Source of the DNA: Guptibacillus hwajinpoensis
Lineage (GTDB): Bacteria > Bacillota > Bacilli > Bacillales > Guptibacillaceae
NCBI RefSeq assembly: GCF_029277305.1
Contig: NZ_CP119526.1
Length of the DNA: 64,000 nt
Direction: 5' to 3' (one strand)
Part shown: positions 20,412 to 30,204 of the stretch, piece by piece
How the letters are laid out: each line of letters starts with the position of its first letter
How positions within the stretch are numbered: position 1 is the first letter of the stretch
Notes under the pieces: model-generated
What the model was told of the DNA's origin: nothing
The model's input: only the letters and a program-made list of their open reading frames with translations
The model's database searches: none
Translations under genes and position numbers: made by a program

Positions 20412-22307
20412 ATGGATATCTTACGCAAGATACAGCAGCATCGAGAAGATGAGAGGCGGCTGAAGTGGGAAGGCACCTTTAGTGAGTACTTAGAAATTAT
20501 CCGGGAACGACCTGAAGTAGCGCAGTCAGCTCATTCACGTGTTTATAATATGATAAAAGATGCAGGGATTGATGAAGTAGACGGCAACAGAAGTTATTCT
20601 TTCTTCTCCGAAGAACTTTACGGACTAGAAGAAGCAATTGAACGTTTAGTAGAGGAATATTTTCATCCTGCTGCGAAAAGATTGGATGTTAGAAAACGTA
20701 TTCTGTTGTTAATGGGTCCTGTTAGTGGAGGTAAATCAACGTTAGTGACAGTTCTGAAAAGAGGTCTTGAGAAATATTCCCATGAAGATTCTGGAGCAGT
20801 CTATGCGATTAAAGGATGCCCAATGCATGAAGATCCTTTGCATCTGATTCCTCATCATCTAAGAGAGGAATTCCATGATGAGTATGGTATTCGTATTGAA
20901 GGAAGTTTATCTCCACTTAATGTAATGCGTCTGGAACAAGAATATGGTGGGCGTATTGAAGATGTTATGGTTGAACGAATCTTCTTTAACGAAGACAAAA
21001 GGACAGGTATTGGAACATTCAGTCCGTCTGATCCAAAATCACAGGATATTGCCGACTTAACTGGAAGCATCGACTTTTCAACTATTGCTGAATTTGGTTC
21101 AGAGTCAGATCCAAGAGCTTACAGATTTGATGGAGAATTGAACAAGGCGAACCGTGGAATGATGGAGTTCCAGGAAATGCTGAAGTGTGATGAGAAATTT
21201 CTATGGCATTTGCTTTCGTTAACGCAGGAGGGGAACTTCAAAGCGGGTCGATTTGCATTAATTTCTGCAGATGAACTGGTAGTGGCTCATACGAATGAGG
21301 CTGAGTATCGTTCCTTTATTTCAAATAAGAAGAATGAAGCTCTTCATTCTCGTATCATCGTCATGCCTGTTCCTTATAACTTAAAAGTGAGTCAGGAAGA
21401 GCGTATTTATGAAAAAATGATTCGGGAAAGTGACGTGGCGGATGTTCACATTGCGCCTCACGCACTCCGAGTAGCTGCTATATTCTCAATTCTAACAAGG
21501 TTGAAGGATACAAATCGACAAGGTGTTGATCTTGTTAAGAAAATGAGACTTTATGATGGGGAGATTGTAGAAGGGTTTAATCAGGTTGATGTAGATGAGC
21601 TTCATAAAGAGCATTCAGATGAAGGGATGAGCGGTATTGATCCGCGTTATGTGATAAACCGCATTTCATCTACAATTATTCGTAAAGAAGTGCCTTCAAT
21701 CAATGCGCTTGATGTGCTTCGTTCTCTCAAGGATGGACTTGATCAACATGCATCTATCTCAAAGGAAGATAAAGAGCGTTACATGAATTTTATCTCAATT
21801 GCACGTAAAGAATACGATGAAATCGCAAAGAAAGAAGTTCAGAAAGCATTTGTTTACTCTTATGAAGAAAGTGCGAAGACGCTTATGGATAACTACCTTG
21901 ATAACGTAGAAGCATATTGCAACAAAAATAAGCTGCGCGACCCTCTTACTGGAGAGGAAATGAGTCCAGATGACAAGTTAATGCGTTCTATAGAAGAACA
22001 AATCGGAATTTCAGAGAATGCAAAGAAAGCTTTCAGAGAAGAGATTCTCATTCGAATCTCAGCCTACGCTCGTAAAGGGAAGAAGTTTGATTATAACTCG
22101 CATGAACGTTTAAGAGAGGCGATTCAAAAGAAGCTATTTGCTGATCTAAAAGATGTGGTGAAGATCACAACCTCTTCTAAGACGCCTAATGAAAACCAGC
22201 TTAAGAAAATAAACGAAGTGATTGCCCGCCTAATTGATGAACATGGCTATAATTCAATTTCAGCAAATGAATTGCTCCGCTATGTTGGCAGTCTGTTGAA
22301 TCGATAA
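20412..22307 (+). CDS. prkA: PrkA serine protein kinase / AAA ATPase
   Basis: The 631-residue length equals B. subtilis PrkA. The N-terminal AAA region has Walker A GPVSGGKSTLV at about residue 103, and the C-terminal part shows distant kinase similarity. In B. subtilis the protein takes part in early sporulation, and recent work treats it as an AAA-type protease or kinase. ATG 20412 follows GGAGGGGG; an earlier in-frame start at 20385 has no ribosome site. A possible SigE promoter lies just upstream. yhbH is found downstream, as in B. subtilis, though two genes intervene here. Confidence 0.95.
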   Translation: MDILRKIQQHREDERRLKWEGTFSEYLEIIRERPEVAQSAHSRVYNMIKDAGIDEVDGNRSYSFFSEELYGLEEAIERLVEEYFHPAAKRLDVRKRILLLMGPVSGGKSTLVTVLKRGLEKYSHEDSGAVYAIKGCPMHEDPLHLIPHHLREEFHDEYGIRIEGSLSPLNVMRLEQEYGGRIEDVMVERIFFNEDKRTGIGTFSPSDPKSQDIADLTGSIDFSTIAEFGSESDPRAYRFDGELNKANRGMMEFQEMLKCDEKFLWHLLSLTQEGNFKAGRFALISADELVVAHTNEAEYRSFISNKKNEALHSRIIVMPVPYNLKVSQEERIYEKMIRESDVADVHIAPHALRVAAIFSILTRLKDTNRQGVDLVKKMRLYDGEIVEGFNQVDVDELHKEHSDEGMSGIDPRYVINRISSTIIRKEVPSINALDVLRSLKDGLDQHASISKEDKERYMNFISIARKEYDEIAKKEVQKAFVYSYEESAKTLMDNYLDNVEAYCNKNKLRDPLTGEEMSPDDKLMRSIEEQIGISENAKKAFREEILIRISAYARKGKKFDYNSHERLREAIQKKLFADLKDVVKITTSSKTPNENQLKKINEVIARLIDEHGYNSISANELLRYVGSLLNR

Positions 22308-22311
22308 CATG

Positions 22312-22342
22312 ACGAAGCATACCTTACTAGGTATGCTTTTTT
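22312..22342 (+). terminator. Terminator after prkA
   Basis: AAGCATACCT/AGGTATGCTT stem followed by TTTTAT. Confidence 0.85.
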
Positions 22343-22452
22343 ATATGTGTATGCAATATGGAATTGAAACCGTTACCAAAACCTTGTGAGGTTGTGCCTA
22401 TGGATTATGAGTGATAGATTATACGTAAAGACGTATCGAAAAGAGGTTTAAC

Positions 22453-23010
22453 ATGAAGAAGGAACGCAGCCCGCTATGGGAATGGATTAAAGCTTTTTCT
22501 ATAGCTGTCGTCCTAGCCATTGTTATACGTGAATTTCTAATCACGAACTATGTAGTTCACGGTGAGTCTATGATGCCTACGATTCAAGATGGGAATCGTT
22601 TAATTATTAATAAAATTGGTTATGAAGTATCTGAACCAGATCGGTTTGATCTTGTTGTTTTTCATGCAAATGAAGAAGAAGATTACATTAAAAGAGTAAT
22701 TGGTCTCCCTGGAGATATGATTGAATATAAAAATGATGAGCTATATATTAATGGTGAGAAGATAGAAGAGACTTATCTTGATCGGTATAAAGATGAGATT
22801 TTTAATGGGAATTTAACGGAGAATTTTAAGTTAGAAGATAAGACAGGGAAAGTTGAAGTGCCAGAAGGGTATTTATTTCTATTAGGTGACAATCGTCGAC
22901 ATAGCTATGATAGTAGACATATTGGTTTTGTTCCGATGGATCAAGTCGTAGGTAAAGTGAATCTTCGTTACTGGCCGATTGAAGAATTCGATTTCAGTTT
23001 CCACAAATAA
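22453..23010 (+). CDS. Signal peptidase I
   Basis: A 185-residue type I signal peptidase anchored by one N-terminal membrane segment (about residues 12-31). It cleaves signal peptides on the outer face of the membrane. The catalytic Ser39 is in HGESMMPT, Lys80 in DYIKRVIGLPGD, and the conserved GDNRRHSYDSR box is near residue 145. Length and layout match the small Sip enzymes of Bacillus. AAGAGG stands upstream of the start. Bacilli often carry several paralogs, so the exact Sip type is not assigned. Confidence 0.95.
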   Translation: MKKERSPLWEWIKAFSIAVVLAIVIREFLITNYVVHGESMMPTIQDGNRLIINKIGYEVSEPDRFDLVVFHANEEEDYIKRVIGLPGDMIEYKNDELYINGEKIEETYLDRYKDEIFNGNLTENFKLEDKTGKVEVPEGYLFLLGDNRRHSYDSRHIGFVPMDQVVGKVNLRYWPIEEFDFSFHK

Positions 23011-23067
23011 CTAATTTAGGTTAGGATAAACAAAATATGGGTATTGTACCTCGTGAGGTGATTCATT

Positions 23068-23235
23068 GTGGCAAATCGTAAAGAAAAGCCTGAAAACAGT
23101 TCGATGGCAATGGATGAGGAAGAGATGAAAGAGCTTGGTAAGGAAATGGAAAAGCTCGATACGATTGAAAAAGTGAAAGAAAAAGGACGCCGACCAGATC
23201 CTAAACAACATGAAACGAACGATAGGAAAGAGTAA
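23068..23235 (+). CDS. Small highly charged protein (55 aa)
   Basis: A short frame starts at GTG 23068, with GAGGTG about eight bases upstream, and ends at TAA 23233-23235 just before a terminator. The product is rich in Glu and Lys (for example MDEEEMKELGKEMEKL), has no cysteine, aromatic or hydrophobic segment, and is likely helical or disordered. I do not recognise it. A minus-strand frame over the same bases is a shadow. Confidence 0.65.
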   Translation: MANRKEKPENSSMAMDEEEMKELGKEMEKLDTIEKVKEKGRRPDPKQHETNDRKE

Positions 23236-23262
23236 CTCCCAGATTGGGAGTTACTTTTTTGT
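23233..23262 (+). terminator. Terminator after the 55-aa gene
   Basis: AACTCCCA/TGGGAGTT stem with loop GAT, then ACTTTTTTG. The 260 bases from here to yhbH hold no gene that I can support. Confidence 0.85.
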
Positions 23263-23524
23263 TTCTACTCCTTTGAATGAGACCAAAACAGATGAAAAAG
23301 TGTACAACTTTTAATAAATTCATGAAATAAGAGCGATAAAGCCTTATTTGTCAGAATTAATTGTCAATTATCGCTTGTATTTGCATAGGATAAAGTATAC
23401 TATTCCACGCAGCCAAGGGATGTCCACATTAACATTAGGCCTTTGAACAATCATCATGAGCGATCATCGATCATTGAATAAATTTCCGATAGAAATTTTA
23501 TTTTTTTAAGGAGGGGAATAAGGC

Positions 23525-24697
23525 ATGAAAGACAAGGATTCCAACAATTTCGTCGTCTCTCAGGAGAATTGGTCCCTCCACCGTAAAGGCTATCAGGATC
23601 AACAACGCCATGCCGAAAAAGTTCAGGATGCTATCCAAAACAATCTCCCGGACCTCATCAGTGAAGAGAACATTATTCTATCCAACGGTCGAGATGTCAT
23701 TAAAATACCAATTCGTTCTCTTGATGAATATAAAATTCGATACAACTATGACAAGTCAAAGCATGTTGGGCAAGGTGAAGGCGATAGCCAGGTGGGAGAC
23801 GTAGTAGCACGTGATGGCTCTGGTGAAAAGAAGCCTGGAGCAGGCAAGGGTGAAGGAGCAGGAGATAAACCAGGGGATGATTATTATGAAGCGGAAGTAT
23901 CACTTGTAGAACTTCAAGATATTCTATTCAAAGAACTTGAACTGCCAAATTTACGTGAAAAAGAAACAGCCGATGTTGTTCAGAAAAAAGTGGAATTTAA
24001 TGATATTCGAAAAACTGGACTAATGGGCAATATTGATAAGAAACGAACGATTTTAACGGCGTATAAGCGAAATGCAATTAGCGGAACACCTTCGATTGCA
24101 CCAATTTATCAAGATGATCTACGTTTCAAGACGTGGAATGAAGAAATAAAGCGAGAGTCAAAAGCGGTTGTTCTAGCAATGATGGATACGAGTGGATCCA
24201 TGGGCAAATGGGAAAAGTATATGGCAAGAAGCTTCTTCTTCTGGATGTCTCGTTTTCTACGATCTAAATATGAAACAGTGGAGATTGAGTTTATCGCTCA
24301 TCATACAGAAGCAAAAGTCGTCACTGAAGACGATTTTTTTTCAAAAGGAGAAAGCGGTGGAACCATTTGTTCATCCGCTTATCGAAAAGCGCTTGAACTT
24401 ATTGATGGAAAGTATTCGCCGACTCGCTACAACATTTATCCGTTCCATTTCTCAGATGGAGATAATTTAACGTCAGACAATACACGGTGCGTCAAGCTAG
24501 TTAATCAAATTATGAAAGTTTCAAATATGTTTGGATACGGTGAAGTCAATGCGTATAATCGTCATTCAACTTTGATGAGCGCATACAAGAACATTCACGA
24601 TCCTAAGTTCAGGCATTATATTCTTAAAGAGAAAAAAGATGTGTATCACGCAATGAAAAGTTTCTTTAGAAAAGAGGAAGAAGAAGTTCGTTCTTAA
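23525..24697 (+). CDS. yhbH: Sporulation protein YhbH (DUF444)
   Basis: A 390-residue DUF444 protein, a family with a C-terminal von Willebrand A-like domain. MMDTSGSMGKWEK near residue 220 is the metal-ion-dependent adhesion-type motif, and the segment before it is Gly/Asp/Lys-rich (residues about 80-125). In B. subtilis yhbH is needed for normal sporulation and belongs to the SigE regulon with prkA; DUF444 and PrkA genes are linked in many bacteria. AAGGAGGGG precedes ATG 23525. Confidence 0.95.
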   Translation: MKDKDSNNFVVSQENWSLHRKGYQDQQRHAEKVQDAIQNNLPDLISEENIILSNGRDVIKIPIRSLDEYKIRYNYDKSKHVGQGEGDSQVGDVVARDGSGEKKPGAGKGEGAGDKPGDDYYEAEVSLVELQDILFKELELPNLREKETADVVQKKVEFNDIRKTGLMGNIDKKRTILTAYKRNAISGTPSIAPIYQDDLRFKTWNEEIKRESKAVVLAMMDTSGSMGKWEKYMARSFFFWMSRFLRSKYETVEIEFIAHHTEAKVVTEDDFFSKGESGGTICSSAYRKALELIDGKYSPTRYNIYPFHFSDGDNLTSDNTRCVKLVNQIMKVSNMFGYGEVNAYNRHSTLMSAYKNIHDPKFRHYILKEKKDVYHAMKSFFRKEEEEVRS

Positions 24698-24730
24698 AAG
24701 GTTTCCCTAAATGGGAAGCTTTTTTTCTTT
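24698..24730 (+). terminator. Terminator after yhbH
   Basis: AGGTTTCCC/GGGAAGCT imperfect stem followed by TTTTTTTC. Confidence 0.75.
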
Positions 24731-24785
24731 TAGTTAGAAAAGAAACGCACATACTATTAAGAAGAAATGCTCTGGAGGAATTGAT

Positions 24786-25652
24786 ATGAAGTATGTAGCT
24801 ATATTCTTTTCTTGGCTTCTTCTTTTATCACTATTGCCACACAATGTAATAGCACAATCCGATGAGGCAGAAATACATTTCATTGATGTTGGACAAGCCG
24901 ATTGTATTCTAGTTATGCATGGAGACAAATCCATGTTGATTGATGCGGGGGATAATCGAGATGGTGACACTGTTACAAAATATATTAAGAAGTTAGGGAT
25001 AGAAGATCTTGATTATGTTGTTGCAACACACCCCCATCATGATCATATTGGCGGAATGGATGAAGTATTGAAGGCATTTGAAGTTGAGGAAATCATCATG
25101 CCTAATGTGTCTTATCCTACTGGTCATTATAAGGCTCTAAACCGAGTGATAAAGAAAAAAGAAATTAGGGTTCTGTTCGCACAGGAAGGAAAGAAAATTA
25201 AATTTGGAAACATAAATGTCCAGATTCTTTCCCCGCAAAAACGAGCAGAATACGAGGACTTTAATGACTACAGTGCTGTTTTACGCTTGCGTCATAAGCA
25301 AAACACATTTCTTCTAATGGGGGATGCAGGCGTTGAGGTTGAAAAAAATATGATATCTTCGATGAAAAAGAAACATCTAGCTTCAGATGTGTTGAAATTA
25401 GGACATCATGGTGCAGATTCAGCTACCTCAGAAGAATTTCTTAAAGCTGTTTCACCTCAAGCTGCTGTAATATCTGTAGGTAGAAATAACAGATACCATT
25501 TCCCAAACGATAGCGTATTACAAAGACTGAAGTCACAAAATATCCCAATACTACGAACAGATCAAATTGGTACACTTATTGCGAAAAGCGATGGAAAGCA
25601 TATTGTTTTTCATACAGAGAACAGTTTCATTTCACAGAATAAGGAAAAATAA
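24786..25652 (+). CDS. Secreted metallo-beta-lactamase-fold hydrolase, ComEC-C-terminal type
   Basis: A 288-residue protein with an N-terminal signal peptide (hydrophobic residues about 3-19, cleavage likely after IAQ). The mature part is a metallo-beta-lactamase domain: FIDVGQADCILV, then HPHHDHIGG (metal-binding motif near residue 82), LLMGDAG and LKLGHHGADSA. This is the form seen in the C-terminal domain of ComEC and in free-standing secreted relatives, which may cleave nucleic acid or phosphoester bonds outside the cell. The substrate is unknown. TGGAGG precedes the start. Confidence 0.88.
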   Translation: MKYVAIFFSWLLLLSLLPHNVIAQSDEAEIHFIDVGQADCILVMHGDKSMLIDAGDNRDGDTVTKYIKKLGIEDLDYVVATHPHHDHIGGMDEVLKAFEVEEIIMPNVSYPTGHYKALNRVIKKKEIRVLFAQEGKKIKFGNINVQILSPQKRAEYEDFNDYSAVLRLRHKQNTFLLMGDAGVEVEKNMISSMKKKHLASDVLKLGHHGADSATSEEFLKAVSPQAAVISVGRNNRYHFPNDSVLQRLKSQNIPILRTDQIGTLIAKSDGKHIVFHTENSFISQNKEK

Positions 25653-25728
25653 TTGAAGGAGAAGGAGTCTACACTAGAGGGTGAAGGACATTGTCTTTCA
25701 TATAGAACCTAACTCGGGAGGAATGCTT

Positions 25729-26160
25729 GTGCATAACAATCTGCAAAACCTCATGTCAAAGAATATTGTGTCTGTAACTCCAGAGCAGTCAATTCAGGAA
25801 GCAGCAGCGTTAATGAATCAGTATAACATTGGTTCACTACCGGTCATGAAAAACGGGCAGCTTTGTGGAATGGTTACCGATCGAGATATCACGACTCGAG
25901 CTACTGCAACTGGAGGAAATGCGAATTGTCAGGTGAGTCAGTGTATGTCTGATAATATCGTCTCGGCCACATCAAACATGAGTGCAGAAGAAGCAGCTGC
26001 ATTAATGGCACAGAACCAAATTCGACGTCTGCCTGTTGTAGAGAACAATCAGGTTGTCGGAATGGTATCACTAGGTGACTTCGCTACGAAGACACCGGGC
26101 CAGCAAGAAGCAGGTACCGCATTGTCTAGCATTTCTCAGAATGGAACAACACAAGCGTAA
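25729..26160 (+). CDS. yhcV: Two-CBS-domain protein YhcV
   Basis: About 143 residues with two CBS motifs (roughly residues 10-60 and 75-125). Signature segments are GMVTDRDITTRA and MAQNQIRRLPVVE. CBS pairs bind adenine nucleotides and usually act as regulatory modules; no effector domain is present. GTG 25729 lies seven bases after GGGAGG. ATG 25723 is too close to that site, and the longer frame from 25681 is not supported. It resembles B. subtilis YhcV. Confidence 0.85.
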   Translation: MHNNLQNLMSKNIVSVTPEQSIQEAAALMNQYNIGSLPVMKNGQLCGMVTDRDITTRATATGGNANCQVSQCMSDNIVSATSNMSAEEAAALMAQNQIRRLPVVENNQVVGMVSLGDFATKTPGQQEAGTALSSISQNGTTQA

Positions 26161-26165
26161 ATACA

Positions 26166-26197
26166 AAGAGACTGACGAATGTCAGTCTCTTCTATTT
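26166..26197 (+). terminator. Terminator after yhcV
   Basis: AGAGACTGAC/GTCAGTCTCT stem with loop GAAT, then TTCTATTT. Confidence 0.88.
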
Positions 26198-26280
26198 AAT
26201 TAATCGTATGATAAAATCAAGGTAAGATAGTGAATAAATAGGGTACATAGTAAAATAGATAGAATGTGGAGGGAAAGCAG

Positions 26281-27816
26281 ATGTCAGAATTAGATGTATC
26301 GAAGTTTGAAAAGAAGATTGAAGTAAGACCTATTCGTTATGAGGACATAGACGAAATTCTTGCCTTACAGAAAAAGTGTTTTCCCGGTATGGATCCCTGG
26401 AAAAGAGATCATCTTGAGAGCCATTTAGATATTTTTCCTGAAGGCCAGTTTTGTGTAGAGGCTGAAGGTGAGATTATTGGGTCATGTTCAAGCTTAATGG
26501 TAAACTTTGATGAGTATGACGACCAGCACACCTGGGACGATATCACAGATGAAGGATATATTACGAACCATAACCCAGACGGGTATAACTTATATGGGAT
26601 TGAAGTAATGGTTGATCCCGAGTACCGAAGAATGAAAATAGGCAAGCGGCTTTACGATGCGCGCAAGGATCTCGCGCGCGATTTAAATGTAAAAAGTATT
26701 ATTATTGGTGGACGAATACCGAATTACCATAAGCATGCAGATGAGATGAAAGCATCAGAATATGTTGAAGAAGTGAAGTTTCAAAACATATACGATCCAG
26801 TTCTTACATTCCAATTAATGAACGGATTTAACGTTATGAGAATTAATCCAAATTATTTACCTGATGACAAAGCTTCAAAGCAATTTGCCACATTAATGGA
26901 ATGGAATAATGTAGAATACAAGGCCAAGACTCGCAGGCATTTTAGATCTTCTTTCCCTGTCCGAATTTGTGCTATTCAATATGCGATGAAGAAAATCTCG
27001 TCATTCGAGGAATTTGCGAATCAGGTTGAATATTATGTTGATGTAGCGGCTGATTTTGGATCGGATTTTGCTGTGTTTCCTGAAATTTTCACCACACAGT
27101 TGATGTCATTTATGGATGAGAAGATCCCTAGTAAAGCTGTGAGACGTTTGACGGAGTATACAGAGCCTTATATCGAACTATTCACTGATCTAGCTGTAAA
27201 ATACAATGTGAACATTATTGGAGGATCTCACTTTGTTCTAGAAGATGAGAAAATTTATAACATTGCTTATCTATTTAGAAGAGATGGGACAATTGAAAAG
27301 CAATACAAAATTCACGTTACTCCGAATGAACGCCGCTGGTGGGGGATTCACGGATCGGATGGGATCGAAGTGTTTGATACAGATTGCGGTAAGATCGCAA
27401 TCCAGATCTGTTACGATATTGAATTTCCAGAACTAGGAAGAATCGCGACTGACAAAGGAGCAAATATTCTCTTTACCCCATTCTGTACAGATGACAGACA
27501 GGGATATCTTCGTGTACGTTACTGTGCACAGGCTAGAGCTGTCGAGAATCAAATCTATACGGTTATTGCCGGTACAATAGGAAACCTTTCTCAGGTAGAG
27601 AATATGGACGTGCAGTATGCACAGTCAGGAATCTTCACACCGTCTGATTTTGCATTTTCAAGAGATGGCATTGCAGGTGAGTGCCACCCGAATATCGAAA
27701 CGGTTGTTGTCGGTGATGTTGACCTTGAAATACTTAGAAGGCAGCGTCAATCAGGAACTGTTCGGCAACTCCGCGATCGAAGAAAAGATTTATATGAAAT
27801 CCATTACAAGAAGTAA
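26281..27816 (+). CDS. yhcX: GNAT acetyltransferase-carbon-nitrogen hydrolase fusion YhcX
   Basis: A 511-residue two-domain protein. The N-terminal GNAT domain (about residues 10-200) contains VMVDPEYRRMKIGKRLY, the acetyl-CoA loop. The C-terminal nitrilase-superfamily domain (about 225-500) shows the Glu-Lys-Cys set as FPEIFT, YKIHVTPNE and QICYDIEFPE. Length and fusion match B. subtilis YhcX. Substrate unknown. ATG 26281 follows GGAGGG. The gene ends in its own terminator. Confidence 0.92.
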   Translation: MSELDVSKFEKKIEVRPIRYEDIDEILALQKKCFPGMDPWKRDHLESHLDIFPEGQFCVEAEGEIIGSCSSLMVNFDEYDDQHTWDDITDEGYITNHNPDGYNLYGIEVMVDPEYRRMKIGKRLYDARKDLARDLNVKSIIIGGRIPNYHKHADEMKASEYVEEVKFQNIYDPVLTFQLMNGFNVMRINPNYLPDDKASKQFATLMEWNNVEYKAKTRRHFRSSFPVRICAIQYAMKKISSFEEFANQVEYYVDVAADFGSDFAVFPEIFTTQLMSFMDEKIPSKAVRRLTEYTEPYIELFTDLAVKYNVNIIGGSHFVLEDEKIYNIAYLFRRDGTIEKQYKIHVTPNERRWWGIHGSDGIEVFDTDCGKIAIQICYDIEFPELGRIATDKGANILFTPFCTDDRQGYLRVRYCAQARAVENQIYTVIAGTIGNLSQVENMDVQYAQSGIFTPSDFAFSRDGIAGECHPNIETVVVGDVDLEILRRQRQSGTVRQLRDRRKDLYEIHYKK

Positions 27817-27842
27817 GCCGATACTCGGCTTGCTTTTTTTTT
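27813..27842 (+). terminator. Terminator after yhcX
   Basis: AAGCCGA/TCGGCTT stem with loop TAC and a long T run, overlapping the end of the gene. Confidence 0.85.
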
Positions 27843-28023
27843 GACTAGCTTACGTAAAGATAAAGTGATTTTTCTGAAATGTCATTGGCATATATTTGAA
27901 TTCGTATTATGATGAATAAAGAAGTAGAGAGAATGTATACCAATCCTTAAAAGTAGCAGGATTTTGGTTGATCCTCTCGAATGTATATCATGACAGAAGA
28001 TACATACATAATAGGAGGCAAAA

Positions 28024-29763
28024 ATGGACTGGAAAAACGAATATCAACGATGGGCAACAGCGACTTCACTTGATGAGGAACTGAAAAAAGATCTTGAAGC
28101 TCTTAAAGGACAAGACAAACAAATTGAAGATGCATTCTATAAGAATCTTGAATTTGGGACAGGCGGTATGCGCGGTGAAATCGGTCCGGGTACAAACCGG
28201 ATGAATCTTTATACAATTCGCAAAGCGTCTGAAGGTCTTGCTCAATACATAGATGCACATGGTGAAGAATCCAAAAAACGTGGAGTAGCAATTGCGTATG
28301 ATTCTCGTCATAAGTCTCCTGAGTTTGCTATGGAGGCTGCAAAGACGCTTGCGACCCATGGCATTCAAACGTATGTATTTGAAGAACTGCGCCCCACTCC
28401 AGAGCTCTCATTCGCAGTTAGGAAGTTAAACGCCTACGCAGGTATCGTTATTACAGCAAGTCATAACCCTCCCGAATACAATGGGTACAAAGTTTATGGA
28501 GAAGATGGTGGACAGCTACCACCTAAAGAAGCGGCAGAGGTTATCTCCTATGTTGACGGTATAGACAATGAATTAGAAGTACAAGTGACTTCAGAAGAGA
28601 AGTTGAAAGAAAAGGGCCTTATTCAGATGATAGGGGCAGAAATTGATGCGCAGTACATTGAAGAGTTAAAAACACTTCGCGTAAATACGAACCTTCTTGA
28701 AGAAATGGGCGATCAATTAAAAATTGTCTTTACACCATTACACGGTACAGCAAACCTTCCAGTACGTGAAGGTCTTAAAGCTTATGGATTTAACCAAGTA
28801 ACAGTTGTCGAAGAGCAAGAGCTCCCAGATCCTAACTTCTCTACAGTTTCTTCACCAAATCCAGAAGAGCACGCTGCATTTGAGCTCGCGATAAAGTATG
28901 GTGAGAAACAGGATGCCGATCTACTTCTAGCGACAGATCCTGATGCGGATCGTGTAGGAGTTGCGGTGAAGAATAAAGAAGGTCAGTATGTAGTACTCAC
29001 AGGTAACCAGACAGGTGCCCTTTTGTTGAACTACATTATCACTCAAAAGAAAGAAAATGGAGAGCTCCCAGAAAACGGCGCTGTTCTGAAAACAATCGTT
29101 ACATCAGAGATTGGCCGTAAAATTGCAGAGGACAATGGACTTACCTCGTATGATACGTTGACTGGATTTAAATTTATTGGTGAGAAGATCAAAGAATTTG
29201 AAACATCAGGTGAACATACCTTCTTGTTTGGATATGAAGAGAGCTATGGTTACCTTGTTGGTGACTTTGTTCGTGACAAAGATGCTGTACAAGCTTGTCT
29301 CGTAGCTGCCGAAGTAGCTGCTTTCTATAAGTCAAAAGGGATGACGCTTTACGAAGGATTGTTAGAGGTATTTGAGCAATATGGTTATTATCAAGAAGGA
29401 CTAGAGTCGTTAACACTGAAAGGAAAAGAAGGAGCAGAAAAGATTGTTTCTCTACTTGCTCAATTCCGTGAACAGCCTCCAACTGAAGCGGCTGGTCTAA
29501 GTGTTGATAGTGTTGAGGATTATCAAACTAGCGTTCGAACGCATTTGAAAAAAGAAGCTACCGAGAAAATCGATCTTCCGAAGTCCAATGTGCTGAAGTA
29601 CAAGCTTGAAGATGGATCATGGTTCTGCCTGCGTCCTTCTGGTACTGAACCGAAAGTTAAGTTCTACTTTGGTGTCAATGGTGACAATTTAGATAACAGT
29701 AAGAACAAACTGAGTGAATTAAGAAAGTCCGTTATGAGTAAGGTTCACGAACGTTTGGGGTAA
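28024..29763 (+). CDS. pgcA: Alpha-phosphoglucomutase PgcA (YhxB)
   Basis: The 579-residue protein belongs to the phosphohexomutase superfamily and interconverts glucose-6-phosphate and glucose-1-phosphate, feeding UDP-glucose for teichoic acid and glycolipid. The phosphoserine loop is TASHNPPEYNGYK near residue 145. The metal loop DPDADRVG is near 304, the sugar loop GYEESYGY near 405, and the phosphate-binding loop RPSGTEPKVKFYFG near 538. ATAGGAGG precedes the start. The gene is monocistronic, with a terminator downstream. Confidence 0.95.
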   Translation: MDWKNEYQRWATATSLDEELKKDLEALKGQDKQIEDAFYKNLEFGTGGMRGEIGPGTNRMNLYTIRKASEGLAQYIDAHGEESKKRGVAIAYDSRHKSPEFAMEAAKTLATHGIQTYVFEELRPTPELSFAVRKLNAYAGIVITASHNPPEYNGYKVYGEDGGQLPPKEAAEVISYVDGIDNELEVQVTSEEKLKEKGLIQMIGAEIDAQYIEELKTLRVNTNLLEEMGDQLKIVFTPLHGTANLPVREGLKAYGFNQVTVVEEQELPDPNFSTVSSPNPEEHAAFELAIKYGEKQDADLLLATDPDADRVGVAVKNKEGQYVVLTGNQTGALLLNYIITQKKENGELPENGAVLKTIVTSEIGRKIAEDNGLTSYDTLTGFKFIGEKIKEFETSGEHTFLFGYEESYGYLVGDFVRDKDAVQACLVAAEVAAFYKSKGMTLYEGLLEVFEQYGYYQEGLESLTLKGKEGAEKIVSLLAQFREQPPTEAAGLSVDSVEDYQTSVRTHLKKEATEKIDLPKSNVLKYKLEDGSWFCLRPSGTEPKVKFYFGVNGDNLDNSKNKLSELRKSVMSKVHERLG

Positions 29764-29780
29764 TATAGTATTAATTAATG

Positions 29781-29810
29781 AAAGCCAGGACTACTGATGT
29801 CCTGGCTTTT
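29781..29810 (+). terminator. Terminator after pgcA
   Basis: AAAGCCAGGA/TCCTGGCTTT stem followed by T residues. Confidence 0.88.
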
Positions 29811-29830
29811 AAATGAACTTTTGGCATAAA

Positions 29831-29860
29831 GAAAACCGGCTTGAATCAGCCGGTTTTTCT
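29831..29860. terminator. Terminator of the 62-aa minus-strand gene
   Basis: AAACCGGCT/AGCCGGTTT stem with A-rich and T-rich flanks on both sides, so it can work in either direction. Confidence 0.8.
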
Positions 29861-29861
29861 A

Positions 29862-30050
29862 TTATTGGTGAAGTTGTTGTTTATTTAATTGGTGTTCATA
29901 GTCTGCTTTGTTCATGCGAATGAGATTAAATACTTTGTCTTTCGTTTCGTTATCTAATTTCTCAAGAATTTTACCTGCTTTGTACTCGTTCGAGGTAACA
30001 ATTTTTCGATAAATTTTCGATAACCGTTTATCATCTTCGGATAAATCCAA
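29862..30050 (-). CDS. Small hypothetical protein (62 aa)
   Basis: A 62-residue helical, charged protein without cysteine or membrane segment. It starts at TTG 30050, nine bases after AAAGGAGG, which decides the start since no ATG is available nearby. I do not recognise a family. A terminator follows directly. Confidence 0.65.
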   Translation of the reverse strand: MDLSEDDKRLSKIYRKIVTSNEYKAGKILEKLDNETKDKVFNLIRMNKADYEHQLNKQQLHQ

Positions 30051-30204
30051 AGGGCACTGCCTCCTTTTATTTACCTAAACCTTTTTCCTATCCTTAAATT
30101 ACGATTTATTTTACAATATATGAAGAGAAGTAGCAAGAAATTAATTTATTTATGACAGAATATTCGAAAAGAGAAATTTATATAGTTAAATTAGGAGGCT
30201 AATT

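Noticed and set aside
23011..23211. Minus-strand frame of 66 codons
   Set aside because: Phe/His-rich translation opposite the 55-aa plus-strand gene, without a ribosome site.
30051..30204. CstR operator
   Set aside because: I looked for a G/C-tract-centred inverted repeat before the CstR-like gene and saw none that was convincing.
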